Shown: piece by piece, positions 1 through 8,408 of the stretch | How positions within the stretch are numbered: position 1 is the first letter of the stretch | Layout: every line of letters begins with the position of its first letter | Origin: Lipingzhangella_A rawalii | Lineage (GTDB): Bacteria > Actinomycetota > Actinomycetes > Streptosporangiales > Streptosporangiaceae | DNA length: 64,000 nt | Assembly (NCBI RefSeq): GCF_031628175.1 | Contig: NZ_JAVLVT010000010.1 | Location: 310,001 to 374,000 of the forward strand | Reading direction: 5' to 3' | Position numbers and translations under genes: made by a program | The notes under the pieces: generated by a model | Database searches by the model: none | Told to the model about the DNA's origin: nothing | The model's input: the letters and a program-made list of their open reading frames with translations, nothing else

Positions 1-424
1 TGATCTCAGAATCACACAGGACATCGAAGGTTGGCCCGCGCTCCGTCGCACCGTCGCTTCCCGGCGAGTGACTCTCCTCCATTGTCTCCCCTCCGGTCAT
101 GCATCAGGATATGTAATACTCGGACGTCACCTCGTTGATCACAGTTCCTGTGGCCCGCACCACACAGCGCCACGGAAGCGAAAATCAAGGGAGGTATTTT
201 CATTCTCCGCCAATTTTTCTTCTGCTGCGGCCAGCCGTACTGGAGAAACCAAATCGAGCCAGAAACTCCCAGAGGTTCTCGGGATCTTCGGGTGCCACGA
301 GGTGGGCCCGTTCGCCTTCCCTGGGACGACTTGGATAGTGGACAAGGGCAGGCACCAGCTTCGTGATCACGAGGATTGCCGGTGCCTGCCTCGCCGCCTG
401 ACGGGACCAGAAGACACGTGGTGC
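1..424. other. Gene-free left edge
   Basis: No reading frame here has family features. The only structure I can support is the nested hairpin at 347-390, listed separately. The base composition is less GC-rich than in the neighbouring genes. Confidence 0.4.
347..390 (-). terminator. Nested hairpin downstream of the putP-like gene
   Basis: The arms GGCAGGCACC (347-356) and GGTGCCTGCC (381-390) pair perfectly. Their loop contains a second perfect palindrome, TCGTGATCACGA (361-372). It lies about 35 nt past the stop codon of the symporter gene on the minus strand. There is no clear T-tract, so termination is inferred from position and structure only. Confidence 0.45.
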
Positions 425-1966
425 TCAACCCACCGCGTTGAGCCCCCGGTACTCCGCGTCGACCCGGTCAAAGTCCTGCTCCATCTGCTGGCTGGCGCGT
501 CCCAGTCGGTTGGCCACCAGGATGGCCAGGAAGCTGAGGGCCACGGCCGGCACCATCGCGTACAGACCTGTGTCCAGCACCCGCTCGTCAAGGAGGTCCC
601 AGGCAACCGCCACGAATCCACCGGTGATCATGCCGGCGAGCGCGCCGACGCGGTTCATCCGCCGCCAGTACAGCGAGAGCAGGATGACGGGGCCGAATCC
701 GGCGCCGAATCCTGCCCAGGCGTATCCCACCAGCTCCATGATGGTGTTGTTGCCCGACAGGGCAATACCGGCGGCCACGGCGGCCACCAGCACGACCGCG
801 GCGCGGCTGATCCACACCAGCGCGCGTGGGGAGGCCTCGCGGTTGACGAAGGTACGGTAGCCGTCCTCCGTCAACGCCGCGGAAGCCACGAGCAGCTGGG
901 AGTCGGCGGTGCTCATGACCGCGGCCAGGATGGCGGCCAGGAGCAGTCCCGCCACCCACGGGTTCATCAGGGCCTGGATGAGCTGCGGGAACACGTACTC
1001 GGCGGTCTGCTCGTCCAACGGCGGGTCGAAGTAGGCGACGCCGGCCAGCGCGACCACCAGAGCCAGGGCCATCGCGGAGACGGCCCAGCCGACGCTGACG
1101 ACGCCCGCGGCGCGCACGTCGCCCGGCGAGCGGATGCCCATGAACCGGGCCAGGATGTGCGGCTGGCCGAAGTAGCCGAGTCCCCAGGCCAGGCCGGAGA
1201 TGACGACCACGGGGACCAGGGCGTCCGCGGGCGCCCAGGATCCGTCCAGGCCCGAGACTCCGCCGAGAAGCGATCCGAGGTCACCGCCGGCGCCACGGTC
1301 TGGGTCGCCGGAGACGGCGACGATAGCCACGACGGGGACGACCAGCAGCGCACACCACATCATCGCGGCCTGGATGACGTCGGTGAAGCTCACCGCGAGG
1401 AAACCACCGAAGAACGTGTAGACCACGACCACGGTCACGCCGGTGAGGATGGCGACGTTCCCGGACACGCCAAAGACCTGCTCGAACAGGCCACCCGCCG
1501 CGACCAGCCCGGACGCCACGTAGAAGAGGTAGAACACCAGGATCAACACCGCCGACACGGCGCGCAGCGTGCCGCCGCGGTCGTCGAACCGGTTCTCCAG
1601 ATAGGACGACAGGGTGAGCGAGTTCGACTCGCCTCCGCTGCGCGCGTCCGTGGCACGTTCGGTGAACACGCGCAGCCGGCCCGCGAGGAGGTACCAGCTG
1701 GCGGCGAAGCCGACGGCCAGACCCACCGCGATCCACGCCTCGCCGAGGCCGGAGAGGTAGATCGCTCCTGGAAGGCCCAGCAGCAGCCAGGCGCTGAAAT
1801 CGCTCGCATTTGCGCTCAACCCGGCTACCCAGGAGTTCAGCTGCCGCCCGCCGAGCACGTAGTCCGACAGGTTCACGGTCCGCCGGAAAACCCAGACGCC
1901 GATCACCACCATTAACAGCAGGTACACGGCAAAGGTCGTGACCGACGCCATTACGGAGCTATTCAT
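425..1966 (-). CDS. putP: Sodium/proline symporter (SSS family, PutP-like)
   Basis: A 513-residue multi-pass membrane protein of the sodium:solute symporter family. The motif ASDFSAWLLLGLPGA, followed by IYLSG near residue 60, is the PutP-type sodium/substrate signature, and the GFGAGFGPVILLSLYW region near residue 400 also fits. The length matches E. coli PutP (about 500 residues). It probably takes up proline with sodium for nutrition or osmoprotection. I chose the ATG at 1966, just after AGGGAG; a TTG at 1978 is an in-frame alternative. The substrate is inferred from similarity. It stands alone, with no proline-catabolic genes beside it. Confidence 0.85.
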   Translation of the reverse strand: MNSSVMASVTTFAVYLLLMVVIGVWVFRRTVNLSDYVLGGRQLNSWVAGLSANASDFSAWLLLGLPGAIYLSGLGEAWIAVGLAVGFAASWYLLAGRLRVFTERATDARSGGESNSLTLSSYLENRFDDRGGTLRAVSAVLILVFYLFYVASGLVAAGGLFEQVFGVSGNVAILTGVTVVVVYTFFGGFLAVSFTDVIQAAMMWCALLVVPVVAIVAVSGDPDRGAGGDLGSLLGGVSGLDGSWAPADALVPVVVISGLAWGLGYFGQPHILARFMGIRSPGDVRAAGVVSVGWAVSAMALALVVALAGVAYFDPPLDEQTAEYVFPQLIQALMNPWVAGLLLAAILAAVMSTADSQLLVASAALTEDGYRTFVNREASPRALVWISRAAVVLVAAVAAGIALSGNNTIMELVGYAWAGFGAGFGPVILLSLYWRRMNRVGALAGMITGGFVAVAWDLLDERVLDTGLYAMVPAVALSFLAILVANRLGRASQQMEQDFDRVDAEYRGLNAVG

Positions 1967-2115
1967 GGGCTCCCTCAATTCTTTCGCTCCGCTCGCGACG
2001 CTCGTGCAAGTGGCGAACGAGGATGTGGATGGTCACGCAATCCTGTCGGTCCGGACGTGCTCGAGAATTGTGGTGTTGACCAGCGTCCTCGACCCTGGTT
2101 TGTCAGGGTGGACAG

Positions 2116-2400
2116 TCATCTCCCCCGATGCCAACCGGTCGTCACCAGGTCGGATGATCCAATGGCGGGTAACTCACGAGGTTCCGTGGATCGGCTTTCC
2201 TGGGTGCGGCCGGTGGCCACCACTTCCAGACCGTCGAGGATGCGGGCCAGCCCGAACTCGAAGTCACAGCGGGATTTGCTGTGGGGACGGCGATCGCATG
2301 CGCCAACGCGCGGCCGGCGGAGGGTAGCGGCTGGCGACGTAGGCGGTGAACAAGGGCTCGGCCGCCGGCAGTGTCACCCGGCCGTGGCTCAGCGGGGCCG
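2116..2400 (-). pseudogene. Relic of a TetR-family regulator (C-terminal part)
   Basis: On the minus strand one frame reads CDFEFGLARILDGLEVV and continues to a stop at 2116. This is the typical C-terminal helix of TetR/AcrR regulators of the FEFGLxRxLDGLE type. Just upstream a different frame carries PLFTAYVASRYP, another piece of the same domain. The HTH half is missing and the pieces are out of frame, so this is a decayed gene. Family assignment is from recognised motifs, not a search. Confidence 0.55.
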
Positions 2401-2649
2401 GTCGTGCGCGTGGATCAGTCCGCTGTCCGTGAAGTCACACTCCTCGACCAGGTCGAGTTCGAGACGCAGTGCGTCGGCCCCAGACCGTCCCTGGCGCCAC
2501 CGCCCGCGGGCCCTCGGTCCGTGACGTCGGCGACATCACCTACCTGCCCGTGGACGCAGACCGGTGGTCGCATCCGGCCACGGTGATCGGCCGACGTTCG
2601 CGTCGGGTGGTGGGCTGATCGCCCGCCGATCCCATCCGCAGCGCTCCAC

Positions 2650-2790
2650 GGGCCGGAGCGACGACTGCCGCAGCGCACCAACACGGCTCCCGTCCCGGAG
2701 GGGTGTTCCACACCGACCGCGGCGCCCAACTCTCCTCCCGGGTGGACGAACCACCGGGGGCCAGCTCGCAGTGGTGTGCTCGACGAGCGG
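2650..2790 (+). pseudogene. Possible IS3-type transposase relic
   Basis: A short plus-strand frame reads GVFHTDRGAQLSS from about 2701, close to the FHSDRGSQYTS motif around the second catalytic Asp of IS3-family integrase domains. Nothing before or after it preserves the rest of the protein, and no terminal inverted repeats are visible. It is either a very short transposase remnant or chance similarity. Confidence 0.4.
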
Positions 2791-2830
2791 CCTCGGGTCC
2801 GGCGCCGACAACGCCGTGCCCGAGGTCGCC

Positions 2831-3256
2831 TCAGGCCTCACCTCGCCTGAGGTGGCGGGCGAGTCCGGGCAGGACAAGGCTGCGCCATCCCCCGTTCATG
2901 CCGTCGAACGCGCGGCGCTGCACCGGGTCGCCGAGGTCGAAGCCGTGGTGTTCCAGCAGGAGTCTGGTGCCGCTGCCTTCGGGGACGAGCTTCCACGTGA
3001 CCACGGTGTCCAGTGGGCCGTTGCGCCAGGTGTAGCGAAGGAGTCGCTCGGGCTCGATGGCGACGACGGTGCAGTGCGTCGTGCCCCAGCGTGCGGTGTC
3101 CAGCGTGAAGTCATGACCGATCTTGGGTCGGAAGTCGTTGGCCATGAACCACTGGGCAAGTTCCGTGGGGTTGATCAGTGCCTCCCAGACCCGCGCGGCA
3201 GGGTGGGGGAGGAACTCATCGACCTCGATCGTGTGCCGTCCGCCCGTGACGGTCAT
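2831..3256 (-). CDS. AHSA1/SRPBCC-domain protein
   Basis: A 141-residue protein of the START-like SRPBCC fold (Aha1 C-terminal type). The pattern HPAARVWEALINPTELAQWF near the N terminus and the late block around HHGFDLGDP are typical. The family binds hydrophobic ligands in a deep pocket; no ligand can be read from the sequence. Its ATG overlaps the stop of the ArsR gene by 4 bases (ATGA at 3253-3256), which fixes the start and shows translational coupling. ArsR-SRPBCC pairs are common in actinobacteria. Confidence 0.85.
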   Translation of the reverse strand: MTVTGGRHTIEVDEFLPHPAARVWEALINPTELAQWFMANDFRPKIGHDFTLDTARWGTTHCTVVAIEPERLLRYTWRNGPLDTVVTWKLVPEGSGTRLLLEHHGFDLGDPVQRRAFDGMNGGWRSLVLPGLARHLRRGEA

Positions 3257-3567
3257 GGGTTCCTGTCGAGGTGGTCGCGTAGGTCCCGGAGGCTGTCGCG
3301 CCAGAACACCTCGTAGGGACTCAACCATTCGGCCACCGGACGGAGCCGCTGGGCATCGACGTGGTAGATCCGTTCCCGTCCATGCCGTTCCTCGCGGACA
3401 AGGCCGGCGTCCTTGAGGACCTTGAGGTGTTCGGAAACGCTGGGGCGGCGCATGTCGAAGCGTACCGCCAGAGCGTTGACCGACTGCGGCTCATCGAGCA
3501 GCAGGTCGAGCAGTCGACGCCGGTGCCGGTTTGCCACGGCGGTGAACACGTCATCGACAGTGGGCAT
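3253..3567 (-). CDS. ArsR-family transcriptional regulator
   Basis: A 104-residue winged-helix repressor. The recognition helix is RRPSVSEHLKVLKDAGLV (about residues 39-56), followed by the wing residues REERHGRERIYHVD. There is no CxC metal site of the ArsR/SmtB metal sensors, so a non-metal signal is likely. It is divergent from the VOC-DrrAB genes, and two inverted repeats lie between them, so it probably represses both directions. It is the first gene of the pair with the SRPBCC protein. Confidence 0.88.
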   Translation of the reverse strand: MPTVDDVFTAVANRHRRRLLDLLLDEPQSVNALAVRFDMRRPSVSEHLKVLKDAGLVREERHGRERIYHVDAQRLRPVAEWLSPYEVFWRDSLRDLRDHLDRNP

Positions 3568-3581
3568 GACACCACTCTATC

Positions 3582-3624
3582 GGTAGGTGATAGCCTACCA
3601 ATAATGCGTAGGATTATTCCTACG
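3582..3624. promoter_or_regulatory. Tandem inverted repeats, probable ArsR operators
   Basis: Two inverted repeats lie in the 83-nt divergent region. GGTAGG-N6-CCTACC is at 3582-3599, and CGTAGGA-TTAT-TCCTACG at 3607-3624. Both are built on the same half-site (GTAGG/CCTAC), so one dimeric regulator could bind both. They overlap the likely promoters of both transcripts. Binding by the adjacent ArsR protein is inferred from location. Confidence 0.6.
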
Positions 3625-3650
3625 TATCACCGGAGAAGAGAAGGTGTCCG

Positions 3651-4025
3651 ATGCTCACCCATGTCCAGATCATTCAGGTTCCGGTCTCCGACCAGGACCG
3701 CGCCAAGGACTTCTACGTTGACATGCTCGGCCTGTCGGTGGTCGCCGACATGCAGATGGGCCCGCATGGCCGCTGGCTCCAGGTGGCACCAGCGGGTGCG
3801 GCGACGTCGTTGGCAATCGTCCCCGGCCACACTGTGGCGCCGCCCGGCAGCGCCACAGTGGTCTTCGAGAGCGACGACATCGAGGCCGATGCCCAGGCAC
3901 TGCGCGCCCGCGGTGTGGACCTGCCCGAACAGGTCGAACAGATGCCCTGGGCCACGACGGTTCGCTTCACCGACCCCGACGGAAACGACCTCGCGCTGCA
4001 GACACCCACTGCCGCACCGGGCTGA
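3651..4025 (+). CDS. VOC-family (glyoxalase/bleomycin-resistance fold) protein
   Basis: A 124-residue single-domain VOC protein. It opens with a beta strand containing HVQIIQVPVSDQDRAKDFYVD and ends with the usual FTDPDGNDLALQTP strand. Such proteins bind metals or drugs, or act as small dioxygenase- or isomerase-like enzymes; the substrate is unknown. GAGAAGAGAAGG serves as its RBS. It is the first gene of a plus-strand unit with the DrrAB-like exporter, 46 nt downstream, under the ArsR operators, which hints at a detoxification role. Confidence 0.8.
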   Translation: MLTHVQIIQVPVSDQDRAKDFYVDMLGLSVVADMQMGPHGRWLQVAPAGAATSLAIVPGHTVAPPGSATVVFESDDIEADAQALRARGVDLPEQVEQMPWATTVRFTDPDGNDLALQTPTAAPG

Positions 4026-4071
4026 ACCCCGTGGGAGTCCGACACACCGCGGCCCGGCAGGAAGGAAACCG

Positions 4072-5017
4072 ATGACCCAGCTCGACGTTGTCCGCGCTGC
4101 GGGCCTGACCGTCCGCTACGGGGGCCACACCGCACTCGATGGTCTGGACGTGACCGTCCGGGAAGGCCGGATCAGCGCCCTGCTGGGCCGCAACGGCGCA
4201 GGCAAGACCACGTTCATCCGCACGATCGCCACCTTGCAGGCCTACTCGGGCGGCACGCTCACCGTGGCCGGTCACGAGGTGCGGGCTCGACCGCAGGCGG
4301 TCCGTGCCCTGATCGGGCTGGCCGGACAGCACGCGGCCGTGGTGCCCGAACTGACCGGCTGGGAGAACCTGTGCCTGGTCGGTCGACTGTATGGACTCAC
4401 CCGCGGGGAAGCCAAGGCAGGCGGCACACCGCGTGGTCGAGGAGTTCCACCTGGGCGCCTTCGTTCATCAGCGCGCATCGACCTACTCGGGAGGGCAGCG
4501 CCGCCGACTCGATCTTGCCGCCACGTTCGTCGTCCGCCCAGCCCTGTTGCTACTCGACGAGCCAACGACCGGCCTGGACCCACAGAGTAGGCGGGCACTG
4601 TGGGAGACCATCGGAGACCTGCCGCGGGCAGGCACCTCGGTCCTGCTGACGACCCAGTACCTCGACGAGGCGCAGGCCCTCGCGGACCACATCGCGATCA
4701 TCGACCACGGACGCACCGTCCGCGTCGGAACGCCAACCGAGCTGCGACGCTCCACGGCGACCACCACACTCACGGTGGCGACCACCCACGAGATCGCATA
4801 CCCCACCGCTGAGCTCATCGCGGGTCGACTCGGTGCCACGATCACCCACCACCGCGATCACCAGCTCGTTCTGACCGGTCAGTTCGACCTCGACACCGCC
4901 CATCGAACCGTCACCGACAACGGCCTGTCCTCAGCTGAGATCACCGAATTCACCCTGGCTCCGCCCAGTCTCGACGACGTGTTCCATACCATGACCCAGA
5001 AGGACGTCCCTACATGA
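4072..5017 (+). pseudogene. drrA: DrrA-type ABC exporter ATPase, frameshifted
   Basis: ATP-binding subunit of a daunorubicin-resistance-type (ABC-2) exporter. The first part, from the ATG at 4072, has Walker A GRNGAGKTT. The second part, in another frame, has the signature YSGGQRRRLDLA, Walker B LLLLDEP and the H-loop region. The frames switch at about 4405-4420, near GAAGCCAAGG, where one extra base explains it. Removing that base gives 314 residues, the usual DrrA length. The downstream half shows no decay, so either the mutation is recent or it is a sequencing error. It overlaps the permease gene by ATGA. RBS: GAAGGAAA. Confidence 0.8.
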
Positions 5018-5832
5018 GCGCCGCGGTTCCACGACCAGCAGCAATCCGGGTTGCCGGAATCGGCGCCACCAGTGCGGCCATCGCCACGAAGACGCTACGA
5101 GCGTTCCTGCGCGATGCGCAGGTGCTCGTGCCGACGCTACTCCAAGGGGTGCTGTTCTTCCTCGTCTTTCGGTTCGTCTTCGCCGGGGCGATCGACTCTG
5201 GACCACTGGCCTACGTCGACTACATGACCCCGGGCATCGTCACCACCGCGATCCTGTTCGCCTCGACCCAGGCGGCCGTGACCGTCGCGTATGAGAACAC
5301 TGGTGGCTTCACCGACCGCGTCCTGTCCCTACCGGTGCACCGGGTGGGGATCACGCTCGGTCGGATCGGTGCCCACGCCACGACCGTCACCGCCGCCGCA
5401 ACGACGACTCTCCTCGCCGCCGTTCTGACCGGCTTTCGCCCACACGCCCCGACAGGGCAACTCGCGGCGGCAGCCGGCATCCTCATCCTCTACGCGATAG
5501 CGTTCGCGGCGCTGTTCGTCGCGCTCGGGTCCGCGGCCTCCACCCCCGCAGCAGCTCAAGGTCTGGCGTTCATCGCGATCCCCCTGACCTTCGTCTCCAG
5601 TGCCATCGTGCCCACCACGACCATGCCCAGCTGGCTCGCGGCAGCGGCCGACCACCAGCCCCTCACTCCGATGATCGACACCCTGCGATCGCTCACCCAG
5701 TCAGACGTCATCGGAAACGAGCCGTCCACCACAGCTGTCGCGCTCGGCTGGGCACTGGGAGTCACCCTCGGGTCAGTCATCGCAGCAACCGCTCTCGCAG
5801 CGCGCGGAGCGCAACCGGCGAGAATCAGGTAG
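5014..5832 (+). CDS. drrB: DrrB-type ABC-2 exporter permease
   Basis: A 272-residue ABC-2 membrane protein with about six hydrophobic segments. The motif YMTPGIVTTAILFASTQAAV and the late VSSAIVPTTTMPSWL loop are typical of DrrB and related drug or lipid exporters. It should pair with the ATPase encoded just before it, with which it shares a 4-base ATGA overlap. If the ATPase frameshift is real, this permease has lost its partner. The substrate is unknown. Confidence 0.88.
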   Translation: MSAAVPRPAAIRVAGIGATSAAIATKTLRAFLRDAQVLVPTLLQGVLFFLVFRFVFAGAIDSGPLAYVDYMTPGIVTTAILFASTQAAVTVAYENTGGFTDRVLSLPVHRVGITLGRIGAHATTVTAAATTTLLAAVLTGFRPHAPTGQLAAAAGILILYAIAFAALFVALGSAASTPAAAQGLAFIAIPLTFVSSAIVPTTTMPSWLAAAADHQPLTPMIDTLRSLTQSDVIGNEPSTTAVALGWALGVTLGSVIAATALAARGAQPARIR

Positions 5833-6110
5833 GTGGGGCCGAGCCCATGCCCCCTGTCCCCCGAGGCCGCATCACTCGCCAGTGCGCGCGTGCATGGTGC
5901 ATTCACCGAACTCGACCGCGGGCCTCCGCGGGAGAGCGCGACGCGGATGCCCCGGCCCGCTGTGACGCGCGCCCGATCCGTTCGGATGGGGCCGGCGGCG
6001 CCGATCCGGCGCGAGGGCACCTGCACGTGTGGTGCCCCGACGACCTGGCAGGTGCCGTCCCCTCCGGAGTCGGAGGTCCCGAGACACCGGGACTTGTGTT
6101 CCGCCGATGA
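5833..6110 (+). other. Spacer with a gene-end relic upstream of doxX copy 1
   Basis: No intact gene is visible. A plus-strand frame ends at TGA 6108-6110 with HVWCPDDLAGAVPSG followed by PETPGLVFRR. The region before the second DoxX copy ends similarly (RVWQVDDVAVPS, then PGLVLR and stop, 33042). Both look like diverged 3' ends of the same lost upstream gene. I do not recognise the family. Confidence 0.35.
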
Positions 6111-6192
6111 GGTACCGCCGACTCTGCCGAGGGGCGCCGGCGTCATGGTCAGCTGGATCCATCGAAGATCCCCCCTCGGAAGGAACACGCAG

Positions 6193-6753
6193 ATGTCAGC
6201 ACAGTCCCCCCAGCCCTCGCCCCCCGTACGTCACCGCGCCGTCGAGACCGCTACAGCTGAACCCGCCTCTCCCGCTGCGCGTGGTGTCCTCGCCGTGCTG
6301 CGGCTGTCCCTCGGCTGGTACTTCCTGTGGGCGTTCGTGGACAAGATGTTCGGGCTGGGATACTCCACTCCCCCGGAAGGCGCCTGGATCAATGGCGGCA
6401 GCCCTACCCACGGGTTTCTCACTGGGGCCACATCCGGGCCACTGGCCGGAATGTATCAGTCCTTCGCCGGGGCCGCCTGGGCCGACTGGTTGTTCATGGT
6501 CGGACTGCTGGGCATCGGTGCCGCCTTCCTGCTGGGCATCGGCATGCGTATCGGTGCGGCCTCCGGGGCGCTGATGCTGGTGCTGATGTGGAGCGCGGTC
6601 CTGCCCCCCGACACCAATCCCTTCATGGACGACCACCTCATCATGGCCCTGGCGATGGTGGCCCTGGCGATGGTCCACGCGGGCCACACGGTCGGCCTGG
6701 GCCGCTGGTGGGACTCCCTGCCTCTGGTACGCCGTTTCCCAGCCCTGCGCTGA
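6193..6753 (+). CDS. DoxX-family membrane protein, copy 1
   Basis: A 186-residue integral membrane protein of the DoxX family. The pattern LRLSLGWYFLWAFVDKMFGLG near residue 40, about four helices and a conserved MDDHLIMALAMV segment support this. DoxX-like proteins act in membrane thiol/redox or quinone-linked processes; the exact role here is unknown. Start ATG 6193 follows GGAAGGAACACGCAG. The gene ends in a hairpin terminator and is encoded again at 33127-33687 with the same protein sequence. Confidence 0.85.
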   Translation: MSAQSPQPSPPVRHRAVETATAEPASPAARGVLAVLRLSLGWYFLWAFVDKMFGLGYSTPPEGAWINGGSPTHGFLTGATSGPLAGMYQSFAGAAWADWLFMVGLLGIGAAFLLGIGMRIGAASGALMLVLMWSAVLPPDTNPFMDDHLIMALAMVALAMVHAGHTVGLGRWWDSLPLVRRFPALR

Positions 6754-6762
6754 TCGAAGACT

Positions 6763-6798
6763 CCCGGGGCGGACGCGCCACCCGCGTCCCGCCCCGGG
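6763..6798 (+). terminator. Hairpin terminator of doxX copy 1
   Basis: CCCGGGGCGGACGCG pairs with CGCGTCCCGCCCCGGG around a short CCAC loop, with one bulged base. It begins 10 nt after the DoxX stop. The identical hairpin follows copy 2 at 33697-33732. There is no T-run, as is common in high-GC actinobacteria. Confidence 0.65.
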
Positions 6799-6855
6799 AT
6801 TCGGCATCGCCTGCCCGGCCCGAGCGGCCGCGCTACCCGTGCCCGGCGCACCCCC

Positions 6856-6919
6856 GGGGAGGTGGGTTGGCGCCCGCCTGTCGAGGTCATGGTTCCGGGC
6901 CCGCAAGGCCCACCTCCCC
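6856..6919. terminator. Long-loop stem between convergent genes
   Basis: The arms GGGGAGGTGGG (6856-6866) and CCCACCTCCCC (6909-6919) are perfectly complementary. They lie between the ends of doxX copy 1 and the PCD-VOC gene, which converge here, so a bidirectional terminator is plausible. The 42-nt loop makes this less certain. Confidence 0.4.
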
Positions 6920-7006
6920 GCGCGGCGTGGACCAGCCAGCCCCATCGGCACTGCCCGGTGAACCGACCGACAGGTCCGAAGGTCCACCTGGACAGGGCCG
7001 GCATGG

Positions 7007-7651
7007 TCAGTCCCGCCCCAGTTCGGTACAGACACACACCCGGTTGCCGTCGGGGTCGGCCAGCACGACGAAGGCAGGGGCATGGCCGTCGTCGACAACG
7101 CGTCCACCCACGGCGAGCGCTGCGGCAACCCTCCGGTCGGCGACCTCCGGCGGGACCGTGATGTCGAGGTGGAAACGCTGGCGCTCGGGGACGGTCGCGT
7201 CGGTTGCCTGAAACCACAACGGCGGGAGCTCTCCCGCCGGGTCGGCGAGACCGCCGCCCGTCTCAGCACAGCCAAGAACGGCGCCCCAGAACGGCAGCAC
7301 GGTCTCGGACACGGGCGTGTCCAGTGCGATTTCCAGCACCTGCACCCGCTCCGGGTGCGGGGTCAGCCCCTGTTCGGCTGCGAGCGCGCTGATCCGCTCG
7401 GCTAGCTCGACATCCCGTTCGGTGACCCCGCCGACGTCCGGGCCGCGCACCACAACCTGAACATGCCCGGCACGCAGATCGACGTCAGGGTGCTGGCCGG
7501 CGGCTTCAGAGAGCCGTCCCACTGCCGCAACGAACTCGGCTCCCGCTCCGAACGAATCCGTCTCGAACCGGGCACGCAGCGCCCCCAGTAGCCACCGCCA
7601 GTCCGGCAGATCGAGCTGCCGCACCCCGAGACGAACGCTCTGTTGCACCAT
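7007..7651 (-). CDS. PCD/DCoH-like and VOC domain fusion protein
   Basis: A 214-residue two-domain protein. Residues 1-100 resemble pterin-4a-carbinolamine dehydratase (DWRWLLGALRARFET, then a region ending VTERDVELAERIS). Residues about 105-214 form a VOC/glyoxalase-like domain ending PAFVVLADPDGNRVCVCT. This fusion recurs in actinobacteria with no established function. The usual PCD His-His-rich active site is not obvious in the first domain, so dehydratase activity is doubtful. The ATG at 7651 has only a weak upstream RBS. Confidence 0.75.
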   Translation of the reverse strand: MVQQSVRLGVRQLDLPDWRWLLGALRARFETDSFGAGAEFVAAVGRLSEAAGQHPDVDLRAGHVQVVVRGPDVGGVTERDVELAERISALAAEQGLTPHPERVQVLEIALDTPVSETVLPFWGAVLGCAETGGGLADPAGELPPLWFQATDATVPERQRFHLDITVPPEVADRRVAAALAVGGRVVDDGHAPAFVVLADPDGNRVCVCTELGRD

Positions 7652-7762
7652 GCGTCGACCATACGTGCAGCCCCTACCAGCCAGCGGCGCCGTCCCGGGG
7701 TGGGGGTGCGTTCGCGGGCACGTCCGGGATGCCGAGGGCCGGCCACCCCCGGTGCCGGTCGA

Positions 7763-8354
7763 TCACCGCCGGATTCCCCGCAACTCCCGGAGACCGACAC
7801 CCGGTGTACCGCGGGGCCATCCACCGGGCAGGCCCGGGTGCGAGACCTCCACGGTCTCCCGCGTACCCCACCGGGCGATCCTGTGACAGGTGAGCATCGC
7901 GTCGAGGTACCCGGGGCGCAGGACCGGAAGCCTCCATAGCCCGGCCACGGGAGCGGCCAGGTAGTGGCGGAGTACGGACAGGACTGACTGGGATATCGGC
8001 GTCGTCGTCGGCGAGCACCAGCATCTGCGCGAACCGCTCGCCTCGGTTCTCGGTCCGGACCCAGGTGGCGTCGACCCCGCACTCGGCGGCCCGAACGCGG
8101 AACTCGGCGCGGACGTCGCCGTAGTCCACCGGCAGCCCGGTGGCGGCGTCGCTCGAGCCGTCGGCCACGACCCGCACTCGGTTCACCGGCCTCGACTGCA
8201 GGAGCACCGACCTGAGGCATTCCCGCAGGACCTTCGGGTCTTCGTTGTACACGGGGATGTGGACGGTCACGGTCAAGACGGTGCGCGGGATCGGCCTCAC
8301 CCACGCGGGGATCAAGCGTGTCCCGGAATCCGGGGAGGCGGTCGTCGGGCACAC
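7763..8354 (-). pseudogene. Decayed family-2 glycosyltransferase (hyaluronan-synthase-like)
   Basis: The N-terminal piece reads VHIPVYNEDPKVLRECLRSV and ends at ADDDADI near 7994, the classic start of NodC/hyaluronan-synthase-type GT2 enzymes. After a break, another frame continues LRHYLAAPVAGLWRLPVLRP and MLTCHRIARWGTRETVEV down to 7763, which fits the C-terminal membrane part. The middle, with the second Asp and QxxRW motifs, is gone. An internal deletion plus frame change shows it is non-functional. The genes on either side are intact. Confidence 0.6.
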
Positions 8355-8408
8355 CGACGCGCTGGCTGCCGCGGAGGCCCCGCGCCGCGACGGCCGCGCG
8401 CGCAGTGC

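Larger units (their letters stand above)
6111..6798 (+). repeat. 688-bp duplicated block, copy 1 (doxX unit)
   Basis: This block matches 33045-33732 at a constant offset of 26,934 with no difference that I found. It covers the leader, the whole DoxX gene and its terminator. To the left the two copies diverge within about 20 bases; to the right they part exactly at the end of the terminator stem. No terminal repeats or transposase flank it. Confidence 0.9.

Noticed and set aside
68..1915. Long open frame opposite the putP-like gene
   Set aside because: A GC-bias shadow; rich in His/Arg/Gly with no family pattern, and the opposite strand has clear SSS motifs.
4405..4420. Programmed ribosomal frameshift in the DrrA gene
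   Set aside because: No slippery heptamer or stimulatory pseudoknot is evident; mutation or sequencing error is simpler.
6111..6798. The doxX block as an insertion sequence
   Set aside because: No transposase, terminal inverted repeats or target duplication at either copy.
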